DNA from: Streptococcus vestibularis
GTDB lineage: Bacteria; Bacillota; Bacilli; Lactobacillales; Streptococcaceae
Assembly (NCBI GenBank): GCA_010604095.1
Contig: JAABLG010000007.1
Location: forward strand, 42,954 to 106,953
DNA length: 64,000 nucleotides
Direction of reading: 5' to 3'
Shown: positions 55,311 to 63,946 of the stretch, piece after piece
Position numbering within the stretch: position 1 is the stretch's first letter
Layout of the letters: each line of letters begins with the position of its first letter
Notes under the pieces: model-generated
The model's input: only the letters and a program-made list of their open reading frames with translations
Database searches by the model: none
Told to the model about the DNA's origin: nothing
Program-made: the position numbers and the translations under genes

Positions 55311-56367
55311 GATAAATTGCAAGAATAAGTGCAACATTTAGTCAAACTCATCCTCTAGAGCTTCACAAGCAGTTCTGTAAGCTAAACATTTTCGCGGTCT
55401 GTGATTGATATCATATAAGGCTTTGTTCAAAGCCTCCTGAGAGATAGCGGCTAAATCTGTTTTCTTTGGGAAATATTCTCTTAGTAAGCCATTTGCGTTT
55501 TCATTGCTTCCTCTCTGCCAGGATGAATAGGCGTCCGCAAAGAAAAAGGGAATTCCTAAGTTCTCTACCAGAGGATAGCAGGCAAACTCTTTTCCCCTGT
55601 CTGAAGTGAAGGTTTTAAGAGCCTCTTTTGGAAATAGCTTACAAAGTTGTTCGATGGCTGAAAACATGGATTTGGCTGTTCTGTCTGGTATCTTGAAAGC
55701 TAAGTAAAAACGAGTTTTTCGCTCTAGAAAGTTCGCTAAACAGCCCTTACTTTTGCCTCTGGAAGACACCACAGTATCGAGCTCCCAGTGGCCAAAAGTC
55801 TCACGATTCCTGACCTCTTTAAGACGTTTGGCAATCGACGTGCCAATCCTAAATGTCCCACGTGTTTCTTTGGGCTGTCGACTTTTTCCCTTTCGGCGCA
55901 GGACGCTTAAATCCAGATCAATCAAACCAGCATAGAGCCAATTATAGATGGTTTTAAAAGCTACCATTGGCTTTTGTTCAAGCTGATAGCGACCACAAAT
56001 CTGTTCAGGTGACCAAGAGGCTTTTAACCCCTTCTCAATTTTCTTTTTCAACTTTGGTGTCAAACAAGACTTCCGACCCTTTTGCTTAGCCCTGTGGTCG
56101 TACTGTTCCTGTGCTCAGACGGCGGAATAACCATTTTGGCATCGTCTTAACTCTCTTGAAATGGTACACTTATGGACACCAAGTTTACTTGCAATTTGGC
56201 AAGATTTCAAACCTAAATCCAAGTAAGTTTCTATCTTTATTCGGTCGGTTATGGTAAGATGGGAGTAGCTCATAGTTTTTCCTCGGGTTCTGTTTGTGTG
56301 GTTACTTACAGTTTACACCAATGAAACGCTATGAGTTTTTTTGTTGCACTATATTTTACAATTTATC
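55311..56367 (-). mobile_element. IS30-family insertion sequence (second type), inactivated
   Basis: Terminal inverted repeats GATAAATTGCAAGAATAAGT at the low end and GATAAATTGTAAAATATAGT, read from the minus strand, at the high end (both followed by GCAAC). Length about 1.06 kb, normal for IS30. It encloses one transposase gene that has a nonsense codon. Confidence 0.8.
55338..56273 (-). pseudogene. IS30-family transposase interrupted by a stop codon
   Basis: Read from ATG 56273 the frame gives MSYSHLTITDRIKIETYLDL and the HTH region, then TGA at codon 53 (56115-56117), and continues in the same frame to the normal C-terminus. The DDE core is intact: GHWELDTVVSSRGK, TFTSDRGKEF, RGSNENANGLLREYFPK. 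A TTG at 56063 could start a truncated protein that lacks the DNA-binding HTH. A single point mutation explains the stop. Confidence 0.85.
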
Positions 56368-56372
56368 AAAAA

Positions 56373-56412
56373 GAAAAACTGCAATTTCTACTTTACAGTT
56401 TTCTTCTTTCCT
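56373..56412 (-). terminator. intrinsic terminator of the DUF262 operon
   Basis: Minus strand AAAACTG, 14-nt loop, CAGTTTTTCTTTTT. Confidence 0.65.
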
Positions 56413-56451
56413 ATAATTTTTAGCTTTTCACTATTTTGAAAAGATCAACAC

Positions 56452-58284
56452 TTATTTGTACTTTTCTATCTCCGTTTCTAATAGACTGAGCATGCTAGCA
56501 TTGTGCTCTTTGACACTGTTATTATCCCATTTTCGATCATATTTCTTGAGCAGGTCACTCATCGCCTTCAACTTGGGACTTTGCTCTATTATATTTGGAA
56601 AATGCTCAACCTTCTCAATTGGAAACCGATTCGAAAACTTTGAATTGGCTGAAACAGTGATGAGAGCAAGATTCCCCAACAGATCTCTATTTTCAACAGT
56701 CACTGAATTATCAGCGTTAATAGGGTGCTGAGGGAAGAAATGTTCGATAGAATTTCTGAACTGGAATTGGAAATTGCTAAATTCAGATGCTCTATCCCTC
56801 GCCAACAGATAATCCAAATAAGTAAAGACAATCCGATCGATACCAAATCCACTTCGATTTCGATAATCTGAAGATTCAATTTTTTGGCAGCAATACTTTT
56901 CTAAGGTAGGGATAAGGAGTTTGCCATCTTGCTCTTTATTCACATTCGTCAAGACTCTAGCAATCCAGTGCATGGTCTTAGGGGAAGTATAGGTCACGCG
57001 CAGGCAAGATTCTAGGAGTCGTAATTGTTGATTATCCGTTCCTTCTTCTTGATCCATTGAGTCTAAAGTAGATTTATAGGATGGTTTTCTCCCCTTTTTA
57101 TCCTCATACATGACGAGCTTTTGTAAAGACCATTTCCCTTCGACCTTGTATTCACCGATATATTCTCTTTTAATAATATAACGATCAAATAGATACCGAT
57201 ACTTCAAAAGAGCATAGATAAACTCCAAGGCCTTTTCTTTACTAGCCCATCTGTCCTTTAATAAGTCAAGGAATCGCTTATCATCTAATCCACTATCACG
57301 ATCCGTCTCAGTCATCTCCATGGCTTCATTGACCTGCAAAAGAAAATTTGGAAAGTTAATGATAGACTCAAACCGTTCATTTTCTTCTTCCCTATCATCA
57401 ATTTGATTAGACACAGTAGGATCCGGCGCTTGCAAGATAGTTTTTAAGGTAAATTGAGTCTCATCACTGTTATTTTCTGCATTAAAAATGTCACGAAGAT
57501 CTGAGAAGTCAGCCACCCTCAGCATATCCCAATTTGCACTAAATAGTTTTTCACGTATTTTTACTGGGAGAACCATCTGAAGATAGTTGTCCATTTGTGC
57601 ACAAGCATCCCAAATCGTAGCTGCAATTAGTTTATCTTTTTTGTCCTCTTCACTGAATCCATTTTCAGACTTGATAGCACCCAAAATCTTTGCTTTCACA
57701 ATTTCATGGAGCTCCAATTGCTCTCCACGAGTATTCATGATCTCAAAATAGTGATTCAAATCGATATTTTGAGGAACCTGGGTTCGGATGATTGTTACAG
57801 TAGAAAACTTATCTTTAAACCGTTTTTTATAATCATCATTAGCGTTTTTGCTCTGGAAATATTTCTTAATTATTTCATATCCTTCTACTAACTCTTCTGA
57901 ATAAAGAGAAGGCTCTTTACTATCCATTACAGTTTCGATCTCACCTAGAGTGATGTTCGATTTTTCTCTAGCTTCAAATTTCAAAGGATTTCTTTCTACA
58001 GAAGGATGATCCAGATAACGAAGAAGCAAAAACAAAGTAGTTAAGCGTTGCTGGCCATCGATTACTTCGTAAACTCGAGGTTGGACTTGATTGACCACTA
58101 AACTGCCAAGGTAATATTTACTTGAATTAGTTTCGTCAAGATCATCAATATCCATTAGCAATTGCTCAATTTCATCTTTTCTCCATGCGTAATTTCGTTG
58201 ATAGATTGGGATGACATAGTTGACATTTTCAAAAACATTGTCCACATTCAATTCATCTGGTTGAATATACTTTTCACTTCTCAT
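56452..58284 (-). CDS. DUF262-DUF1524 protein (GmrSD-like, putative nuclease)
   Basis: A 610-residue protein. The N-terminal ParB-like DUF262 domain has IPIYQRNYAW (25-34) and VIDGQQRLTTL with DGQQR at 76-80, the NTP-binding/hydrolysis motif, and NTRGEQLELHEIVKAKIL. The C-terminal DUF1524 HNH-type nuclease domain has IEHFFPQHP (about 513-521) and LLGNLALIT. The domain order is that of GmrSD type IV restriction enzymes and related anti-phage proteins. Start 58284 is chosen for its AGGAGG; the frame is open to 58317. The partner gene ends 4 nt upstream. Confidence 0.85.
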   Translation of the reverse strand: MRSEKYIQPDELNVDNVFENVNYVIPIYQRNYAWRKDEIEQLLMDIDDLDETNSSKYYLGSLVVNQVQPRVYEVIDGQQRLTTLFLLLRYLDHPSVERNPLKFEAREKSNITLGEIETVMDSKEPSLYSEELVEGYEIIKKYFQSKNANDDYKKRFKDKFSTVTIIRTQVPQNIDLNHYFEIMNTRGEQLELHEIVKAKILGAIKSENGFSEEDKKDKLIAATIWDACAQMDNYLQMVLPVKIREKLFSANWDMLRVADFSDLRDIFNAENNSDETQFTLKTILQAPDPTVSNQIDDREEENERFESIINFPNFLLQVNEAMEMTETDRDSGLDDKRFLDLLKDRWASKEKALEFIYALLKYRYLFDRYIIKREYIGEYKVEGKWSLQKLVMYEDKKGRKPSYKSTLDSMDQEEGTDNQQLRLLESCLRVTYTSPKTMHWIARVLTNVNKEQDGKLLIPTLEKYCCQKIESSDYRNRSGFGIDRIVFTYLDYLLARDRASEFSNFQFQFRNSIEHFFPQHPINADNSVTVENRDLLGNLALITVSANSKFSNRFPIEKVEHFPNIIEQSPKLKAMSDLLKKYDRKWDNNSVKEHNASMLSLLETEIEKYK

Positions 58285-58288
58285 TAGA

Positions 58289-59638
58289 CTAGTCCTCCTC
58301 TCCAAATACTTTATCATAGAGTTTTTGATAGCGTTTTTTATTCACGTTGGAATTCTGGAAAGCTTCCTTTGAGATAATATCTAAAACAATGGTATCCAAC
58401 CCTATCGGATCCTGCATTTCAGAAATCAAAGCAAAGAGATTCAATCCCTTATTGATACGATCTGATTGTCCTTGTGCGTACTTATTTACCGATTCTCTAT
58501 AGACTGCTTTCATGATCAATCTTAGAGAATAAGCCCATCTATGTAGAAAAGACAATCTTGCAGGTGTCAATTCCTTCATACTGAATTTGTCGACATAGAA
58601 CATCAAAATATTTATAAAGAGATTATAAACATAGAGATCACCAGTTCCGTTTTTTATGACCTTTTCTTCATTAAAGCTACTATCGACCAAGTTCACAATT
58701 TCTCTATAGAGGTTGGCATAATGCAAGGTGTATGAAAAGAATCTCTTTCCCGCAATCAAGGGTTGGGTTAACTGGAATTGATTCAAAGGAGTTCCAGTTG
58801 TTAGCTCATACACTTTGTCAGCATTAAAACGTTCCACATAAAGATGAGAGGCTTTAGCATAAGTCGCAAAATGATGGGGGTTCGAAGGTTTAATTCCCTT
58901 AAAAGTTTGAATATCTTTAGTAGAATAATGAAGGCCATTTTTGTTCTTATACCATCTCACTAAGGGGAAGAGATTGTCTGCAAAGAGATCCTCCAGTTCG
59001 CTTTGATTTTTATTTTCCCAAGCTTGTATGATCTCAATCTTATCACTTTCAGATTCATCGTTCATTTCTCGTAAATGATAAGATTTCAACAAATCGTGTG
59101 GTGAAAGAGCCTTCCCACGAGAATTCTGGGAGTCAAAAAATTGAAAAGCTTCCTGCTCATCATTCGTGATAATCTTTACCAAAGAACAGTTATCAAGAAG
59201 ATAATCAGCATACTTTTTAACTTCTTGTCCGTCAAACTCTCTTAGCTTGCGCTTGATGATTTGGAAATTATGCACGATCGCTTCTCTAGATAGTTCATTA
59301 TATTCCTCATTCAGCAAGGATGAAAGATTAGCATATGATGCCTCTTGAAGTATCTCATACACCACAAATAAAAGAATAGAAAGAGTTGTTAAGCGCTGCT
59401 GGCCATCGACAATATTAAGTTTAGAAGATGCGTCATTTATGTTTTCTCTGTGGAGTACAACAGACCCCATTCGATATTCTGGAATTCTATTCTTAAACGC
59501 CTCATAAGTATCTGTGATCAGTCTAAGTGCTGATTGTGTTCCCCAACGATACGGTCTCTGATAATTAGGAATCGCTAACCTTTCTACCATCATTTCTCTA
59601 ACACTGACAATGCGCAAATTTTCATTCAAGTTTGACAT
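58289..59638 (-). CDS. DUF262 protein (partner, no nuclease motif)
   Basis: A 449-residue protein with a DUF262 domain: IPNYQRPYRW (23-32), NIVDGQQRLTTLSILL with DGQQR at 78-82, and FFDSQNSRGKALSPHDLLK (about 167-185). The C-terminal half is alpha-helical and shows no IEH-type DUF1524 nuclease motif, so it may act as the NTPase/sensor half of a pair. First gene of a two-gene operon with the DUF262-DUF1524 protein. Located beside IS elements in an accessory region. Defence is inferred. Confidence 0.8.
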   Translation of the reverse strand: MSNLNENLRIVSVREMMVERLAIPNYQRPYRWGTQSALRLITDTYEAFKNRIPEYRMGSVVLHRENINDASSKLNIVDGQQRLTTLSILLFVVYEILQEASYANLSSLLNEEYNELSREAIVHNFQIIKRKLREFDGQEVKKYADYLLDNCSLVKIITNDEQEAFQFFDSQNSRGKALSPHDLLKSYHLREMNDESESDKIEIIQAWENKNQSELEDLFADNLFPLVRWYKNKNGLHYSTKDIQTFKGIKPSNPHHFATYAKASHLYVERFNADKVYELTTGTPLNQFQLTQPLIAGKRFFSYTLHYANLYREIVNLVDSSFNEEKVIKNGTGDLYVYNLFINILMFYVDKFSMKELTPARLSFLHRWAYSLRLIMKAVYRESVNKYAQGQSDRINKGLNLFALISEMQDPIGLDTIVLDIISKEAFQNSNVNKKRYQKLYDKVFGEED

Positions 59639-59767
59639 TGAACAACTCCTCTATCTACTTCAATTTCTTTAAATACGGTTTTATATCACTCATTATAACA
59701 TTTTAAGAAGTCAACTCAGGATTGATGACGAATTTTTATTTTTTTATTTATGACAAAGAAAAACAGC

Positions 59768-59794
59768 CAACCATTGGGTTAACTGCTAAAAAAA
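59768..59794 (-). terminator. intrinsic terminator of the Nudix gene
   Basis: Minus strand CAGTTAACC-CAAT-GGTTGGCTG followed by TTTTT. Confidence 0.75.
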
Positions 59795-59832
59795 GTTATC
59801 AAGTTAATTATTAAAAGAATCAGTATCCAAAT

Positions 59833-60276
59833 TCACTTTAAATCGTACTTCCAGTCTTCTCCATCTTGGTAGTAGAAAAATTCAGACAGGTCTTCTTCAA
59901 GAAAGATACGAAGCATATCCTCCATATCTAGAGAGAGGTCTAGATTTGGCAATTCTTTCAGGTCCTCCCACCAGACTTCCCCCTCTTCAGAGGATATTAA
60001 TTCTCCGTCAAACTTTTCTGTCTTATAAAAGAGAACTACATAACGAATGCCGTCTTCTACCCAATCTTTCATTCCACAAATCCGGGGAGAAGCAATCCTT
60101 AAGCCAGTTTCTTCCTTCACTTCACGGATTACTGCTTCCGTAAATGATTCTCCCGCTTCGACATGACCACCAGGAAAGGTTATGCCTGGCCAGTCCTTTT
60201 TTTTACGATCAATAACAAGAACTCTATCGCCGTCTCTTACCATACAAAGATTTGTAAACTCAACAGTCTCATTCAT
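59833..60276 (-). CDS. Nudix hydrolase (8-oxo-dGTP diphosphatase type)
   Basis: A 147-residue pyrophosphohydrolase. The Nudix box GGHVEAGESFTEAVIREVKEETGL (about 36-59) is complete with all Mg-binding glutamates. VEFTNLCMVRDGDRVLVIDRKKKDWPGITFPGGH is typical of streptococcal MutX-like enzymes, which clear oxidised nucleotides. Monocistronic, with its own terminator. Confidence 0.9.
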   Translation of the reverse strand: MNETVEFTNLCMVRDGDRVLVIDRKKKDWPGITFPGGHVEAGESFTEAVIREVKEETGLRIASPRICGMKDWVEDGIRYVVLFYKTEKFDGELISSEEGEVWWEDLKELPNLDLSLDMEDMLRIFLEEDLSEFFYYQDGEDWKYDLK

Positions 60277-60336
60277 ACAAATACTTCCTAACTATGTTTG
60301 TCTTTTTCTTTAAGGATAGGATAAACAATCTCTACC

Positions 60337-60855
60337 CTATTCTTCTTTTAGTTGCACTTGCGTATGTGCTAGCAGGTCGCCAAGATGTCTCTTATCTTTT
60401 CTAAACATCGTCATTGCCAGTAAGGAAACTGCGAGGAGAGTCCCCGAAATAGAGAGGATAATGGACAATACATCAAAATTACTATAGAAACCATGAATCG
60501 TGCCCATATGACCTATTTGCCAAGGTAAAAATTTAATGGTATTTCTGATCAAGCTAGCCTGAACTGTTTTTTTCTGGTAGACCAGTTGAAGTCCCGCTTT
60601 TGCCTTTCCAAAACTGCCATTTTTTGCATAATCCAAGAATGTGAAAAGGAGCGTGATTGGCAAAACAGAGGTGAAAAATACAAGCCACTGCGACTGAATT
60701 TCTGTAAACTCTGGGACGCCATTAAAAAAAATAATGTATATAAGCATAGAACCTAAAAACAGAAGAGCTAAATAAGCTATAATAAAAAGATAATCGAATA
60801 GAAATTCAATCATTCTTTTTTTAAACGAAATAGGATTGATTGCTAAAATCTTCAT
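60337..60855 (-). CDS. RDD-family membrane protein
   Basis: A 172-residue protein with four TM helices (about 18-42, 55-78, 112-130, 128-150 by hydrophobicity). The N-terminal segment KKRMIEFLFDYLFIIAYLALLF corresponds to the R-D-D pattern (Arg, Asp), and SFGKAKAGLQLVYQKK follows helix 2, as in RDD proteins. Function unknown; some members are ion transporters. GGAGAGG precedes the ATG. Confidence 0.75.
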   Translation of the reverse strand: MKILAINPISFKKRMIEFLFDYLFIIAYLALLFLGSMLIYIIFFNGVPEFTEIQSQWLVFFTSVLPITLLFTFLDYAKNGSFGKAKAGLQLVYQKKTVQASLIRNTIKFLPWQIGHMGTIHGFYSNFDVLSIILSISGTLLAVSLLAMTMFRKDKRHLGDLLAHTQVQLKEE

Positions 60856-60984
60856 CGTCCTCTCCTACTTTATCATTTAGTATTATTATACTATACTGAC
60901 AACCTTAAACCAACCATTTAGAAAAAGGAAAAACTTTATCTCGTTAAGTAACTTCTATTCATCTCCTATTATAGCAAGCTTTCC

Positions 60985-61287
60985 TTGATAAATCAGCATT
61001 CCAACAATAGAAAAACTGCAATCTGGATTTACGTCATGCATCATGACTATAAAGACATGAAATCTGTTGTAGATAAATTGTATAAGATTATGCATTCATG
61101 TATGCAACATTCCTATCAACCAGGTATCATAGTTTTTGAAGCAAAATACTATCTCTTCTATGAGAACAATAAAGATAAAGCAACAGAGCTCTATCATACA
61201 GCCACCGTACTAGCCAAAGCCTTCGGTGACCAAGTCTTCATCAAAAATCTTAAAATGGAAATGAAAAAAGATTTAAACTTAGAATAG
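60985..61287 (+). pseudogene. C-terminal fragment of a TPR-type regulator
   Basis: Open from about 60950; TTG 60985 or ATG 61036 are poor starts without ribosome sites. The sequence KSVVDKLYKIMHSCMQHSYQ and ELYHTATVLAKAFGDQVFIK resembles the TPR helices at the C-terminus of Rgg/PlcR-type regulators. The opposite-strand XRE fragment at 61372 may belong to another decayed regulator. No function assignable. Confidence 0.4.
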
Positions 61288-61342
61288 GCAAATATATCAG
61301 CAACATTTTAAACATGATTCATTCTAAATGTAATAACTATCA

Positions 61343-61376
61343 AAGAAGCATCTGAGTTTGACCTCAGATGCTTCTT
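61343..61376. terminator. 14-bp perfect hairpin between convergent remnants
   Basis: AAGAAGCATCTGAG-TTTGAC-CTCAGATGCTTCTT. It overlaps the 3' end of the XRE fragment; the T-rich tract is stronger on the plus strand. Confidence 0.7.
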
Positions 61377-61474
61377 ATCTTTCCTGAATATCGTTGAGTA
61401 AACGAAAGTTTTTCGGCAACGAATTTTTGAGTGAAATCATTGTCTTCTCTCAAATCCCTTAAACGTCGGTACAT
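61364..61474 (-). pseudogene. truncated XRE-family regulator
   Basis: From ATG 61474 (AGGAGAAAG upstream) it reads MYRRLRDLREDNDFTQKFVA then EKLSFTQRYSGKIRSI and stops after 36 residues. This is helix 1-3 of an XRE HTH domain, normally 60-70 residues or more. The end falls in the hairpin at 61343, so the gene was cut or shifted there. Confidence 0.6.
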
Positions 61475-61660
61475 CAATCTTTCTCCTAAGGAAAAGTATA
61501 GAGGAAAAACAGGAAAAATTTTATGTATTGTCCTAATTGGACAATATGAAATATACTCAATAATATCCACTAGTATTCAAGTATATTGATTGATGCTTTA
61601 TTGTTTGAAACAGAAAAATAATAAAGTATATTCCATTTATAGAGGGTTGATATGTCTTAT

Positions 61661-62173
61661 TTATATTATTTGTAGGTATTTATTTACTTTATTTGATAAT
61701 AACTCTTGATCCATGTTTAAAGTACCAGTTATGATAAGAGGTTCCAGAAATGTTAGAACTGTCAAATACTGAATCGTAGTGATAGGCTTTAAAATCTCTT
61801 CAATTGTTACATGGAAGCGGCCGTTTCTCGTGTAGTCATCTTGCCCAGCTCCAAAACTAGCTACCAACATGACTTCCTTGCCTTGTAAGGCAGTACCAGT
61901 CGAACCATAGGCCCAACCGTATTCAAAAACAACGTCAAACCACTGTTTCATGAGGGCTGGCGTTTGGTACCAATAAATTGGGAACTGGAGTACAATGCGA
62001 TCACTTACCTCTAGAATCTTTTGCTCCGTTTTGACATCAATGTCAAAATTGGGATACAGTTGGTACATATCTCGCACGTCATAACCAGCTCCAGCAGCAG
62101 CTGTTGACAGTTCTTTATTAATGCGTGAGCCCGTTTTTAATTGAGGGTGAAATGTAAAAATTGTGGTTTTCAT
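61661..62173 (-). CDS. NAD(P)H-dependent oxidoreductase, flavodoxin-like fold
   Basis: A 170-residue quinone-reductase-like flavoprotein of the MdaB/YwrO/KefF family. HPQLKTGSRINKELSTAA is the FMN-phosphate loop region, VLQFPIYWYQTPALMKQWFDVVFEYGWAYG the flavin-binding signature. It reduces quinones or nitro compounds with NAD(P)H. AAAGAGAAACG precedes the ATG. Adjacent to IS remnants; the C-terminus (KVNKYLQII) may be slightly shortened. Confidence 0.87.
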   Translation of the reverse strand: MKTTIFTFHPQLKTGSRINKELSTAAAGAGYDVRDMYQLYPNFDIDVKTEQKILEVSDRIVLQFPIYWYQTPALMKQWFDVVFEYGWAYGSTGTALQGKEVMLVASFGAGQDDYTRNGRFHVTIEEILKPITTIQYLTVLTFLEPLIITGTLNMDQELLSNKVNKYLQII

Positions 62174-62202
62174 ATCGTTTCTCTTTCTTATCTTAATTAT
62201 GC

Positions 62203-62409
62203 TTGACCTTCCTTAGACACAAACCATACATCAAAAATGCGCTAGAAACACATTACTCAAATGCAAAATTGGAGGGGACCAATAAGCTTATCAAAGACAT
62301 CAAACGTCTGGGCTTCGGTTTTAGAAACTTTATTAACTTTAGGAAGAGTGTTTTCATCACTCTGAACATAAAAAAAGAGAAAACCTATCAGGTTCTCTCT
62401 AGATGTTAG
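62203..62409 (+). pseudogene. ISL3-family transposase, C-terminal remnant
   Basis: The last 55-60 residues of an ISL3-type transposase: SNAKLEGTNKLIKDIKRLGF, GFRNFINFRKSVF, then TLNIKKEKTYQVLSRC. The catalytic domain is missing. It directly precedes the IS110 element, which may have inserted at or near it. Confidence 0.8.
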
Positions 62410-62439
62410 CTTTTCGTCACCCACTACAGTTGACAAACA

Positions 62440-62640
62440 TACTAAGATTAGTAGTGAAGAAATCTCCGACGGGAGAGAGTACTCACTACTTTTTCTTTAT
62501 GTTAAAGTAGTGGTGTCTTGTAAAGTCGTAGGGCTCTATGGCGCTAGACGTCGCTTGACAAACTGGCAAGACACCTTGTTTTAGGTGGAGTTTGATCAAA
62601 GTATGTAGGACGCTAAACGTCGCGTATTGAAAATAAAATC
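62440..62640 (+). ncRNA. candidate IS110 bridge RNA (5' non-coding region)
   Basis: About 200 nt between the ISL3 remnant and the IS110 transposase. Stem GTAGTGA/TCACTAC (62451-62457 and 62483-62489) encloses TCTCC/GGAGA. A second stem GGTGTCTTG/CAAGACACC (62512-62520 and 62567-62575) encloses a 46-nt internal loop. CGCTAGACGTCGC (62542-62554, in that loop) recurs as CGCTAAACGTCGC at 62611-62623. Position and loop layout fit the bridge RNAs of IS110 elements. Not proven. Confidence 0.55.
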
Positions 62641-62680
62641 ACTAAAACATGGAATTATTCAAGACAAAAGAGGTAATGTC

Positions 62681-63883
62681 ATGCGTGCAGTATTTGGAAT
62701 TGATGTCAGTAAAACAAGTTCTGAGGTGGCAATTTTAGTCAACGGTGAGAAGGTTCATGGCTACACCATACTCAATGATGCCATTGGCTTCAATCGCCTA
62801 TTGGGGGACTTGAAAACTGTTCATAACCCTGAGATTATATTTGAGGCTACAGGTGTCTATTCTCGACGTCTTCAAGCCTTTCTCGAGGAATATAGTTACG
62901 CTTACACACGGCTAAATCCACTGGAAGCTAAGAAACAATTGGACAGTCTGCGAGTTCGTAAAACAGATAAAATTGACGCTGAAAAGTTGGCTAAATCTCA
63001 GCTTGTACACAATCGTAAACCAACTTACGTTCAGGAAGAAGTTTATCAACACCTACGTGATTTAAGCCGTTTCTATCAAAATATGACAGAAGATCTTGTT
63101 CGAACTAAAAACCGTCTGCACAAGGTCCTACAAGTCACCTTTCCTGAATTGGAAACTCTATTATCCACACCTACTGGAGAGCAATATTGGAACCTAGTGA
63201 TGGCTTTTCCATGCAAAGAGTTTGTATTAAGCCTATCTCAAAGTAACTTGTGTGAGATTGTCCGTCAATCCACCTCCAAACGCATCTCTGAAAAGCGTAT
63301 TACTTACCTGACTGATAAACTTATAAAACTCGCTAAACAATCTTTTTGTGCGGTCAAGAATACCTCTCCGATGCTTGAAGAGGTTCGTTACTATGCTCAA
63401 GAATTGCTTCGTCTTTCTGAACGCAGACAAGTTGTCTTAAACGACATGGTAGCTCTAGCTCAGCCTTTACCAGAGTATGACATCTTACGGTCAATTCCTG
63501 GCATCGCAGAAACCACAGCGACATCTATCATTGGCGAATTGGGAGATATTCGTCGCTTTCAGTCTTCCAATCAAATCAACGCTTTTATTGGCATTGACCT
63601 GAGACACTACGAATCTGGGAACTTTCTCGCCAAGGAACACATCACTAAACGAGGTAATCCCTATGCCAGAAAAATCTTGTTCAAGTGCATTCACAACATC
63701 GCTTCAGCTAGTCATACTAATCCCTGCCATATCGCTGACTTTTATGAGAAACGAAAAAGACAATCGACAATAGCTTCAACTAAGCCACATACGATTGCCT
63801 CTATACATCGTCTCATTCGAACAATGTATTACCTCATTACGCATAACAAACTTTACGATTACTCTTTGACCCAAAATCGATAA
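62681..63883 (+). CDS. IS110-family transposase (DEDD recombinase)
   Basis: A 400-residue recombinase. The N-terminal RuvC-like domain has FGIDVSKTSSEVAI (Asp), FEATGVYSRRL (Glu) and KTDKIDAEKLA (Asp), the DEDD set. The C-terminal transposase_20 domain has SIPGIAETTATSIIGELGDI and KRGNPYARKIL with the conserved serine region. Start 62681 with AGAGG upstream; the frame is open to 62627. It appears intact, so the element may be active. A hairpin terminator follows. Confidence 0.93.
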   Translation: MRAVFGIDVSKTSSEVAILVNGEKVHGYTILNDAIGFNRLLGDLKTVHNPEIIFEATGVYSRRLQAFLEEYSYAYTRLNPLEAKKQLDSLRVRKTDKIDAEKLAKSQLVHNRKPTYVQEEVYQHLRDLSRFYQNMTEDLVRTKNRLHKVLQVTFPELETLLSTPTGEQYWNLVMAFPCKEFVLSLSQSNLCEIVRQSTSKRISEKRITYLTDKLIKLAKQSFCAVKNTSPMLEEVRYYAQELLRLSERRQVVLNDMVALAQPLPEYDILRSIPGIAETTATSIIGELGDIRRFQSSNQINAFIGIDLRHYESGNFLAKEHITKRGNPYARKILFKCIHNIASASHTNPCHIADFYEKRKRQSTIASTKPHTIASIHRLIRTMYYLITHNKLYDYSLTQNR

Positions 63884-63918
63884 GGCTGTCTATGCCGTAT
63901 TATTGTAACACCTTGTTT

Positions 63919-63946
63919 CAAAAAATACCAGATGAGGTGTTTTTTT
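63919..63946 (+). terminator. hairpin after the IS110 transposase
   Basis: AACACCT and AGGTGTT pair around a 24-nt loop and a T run follows; the first arm starts near 63908. Confidence 0.5.

Noticed and set aside
55338..56063. IS30 transposase as an intact 241-residue gene
   Set aside because: The frame continues upstream to a proper ATG and HTH with one TGA between, so it is a broken gene.
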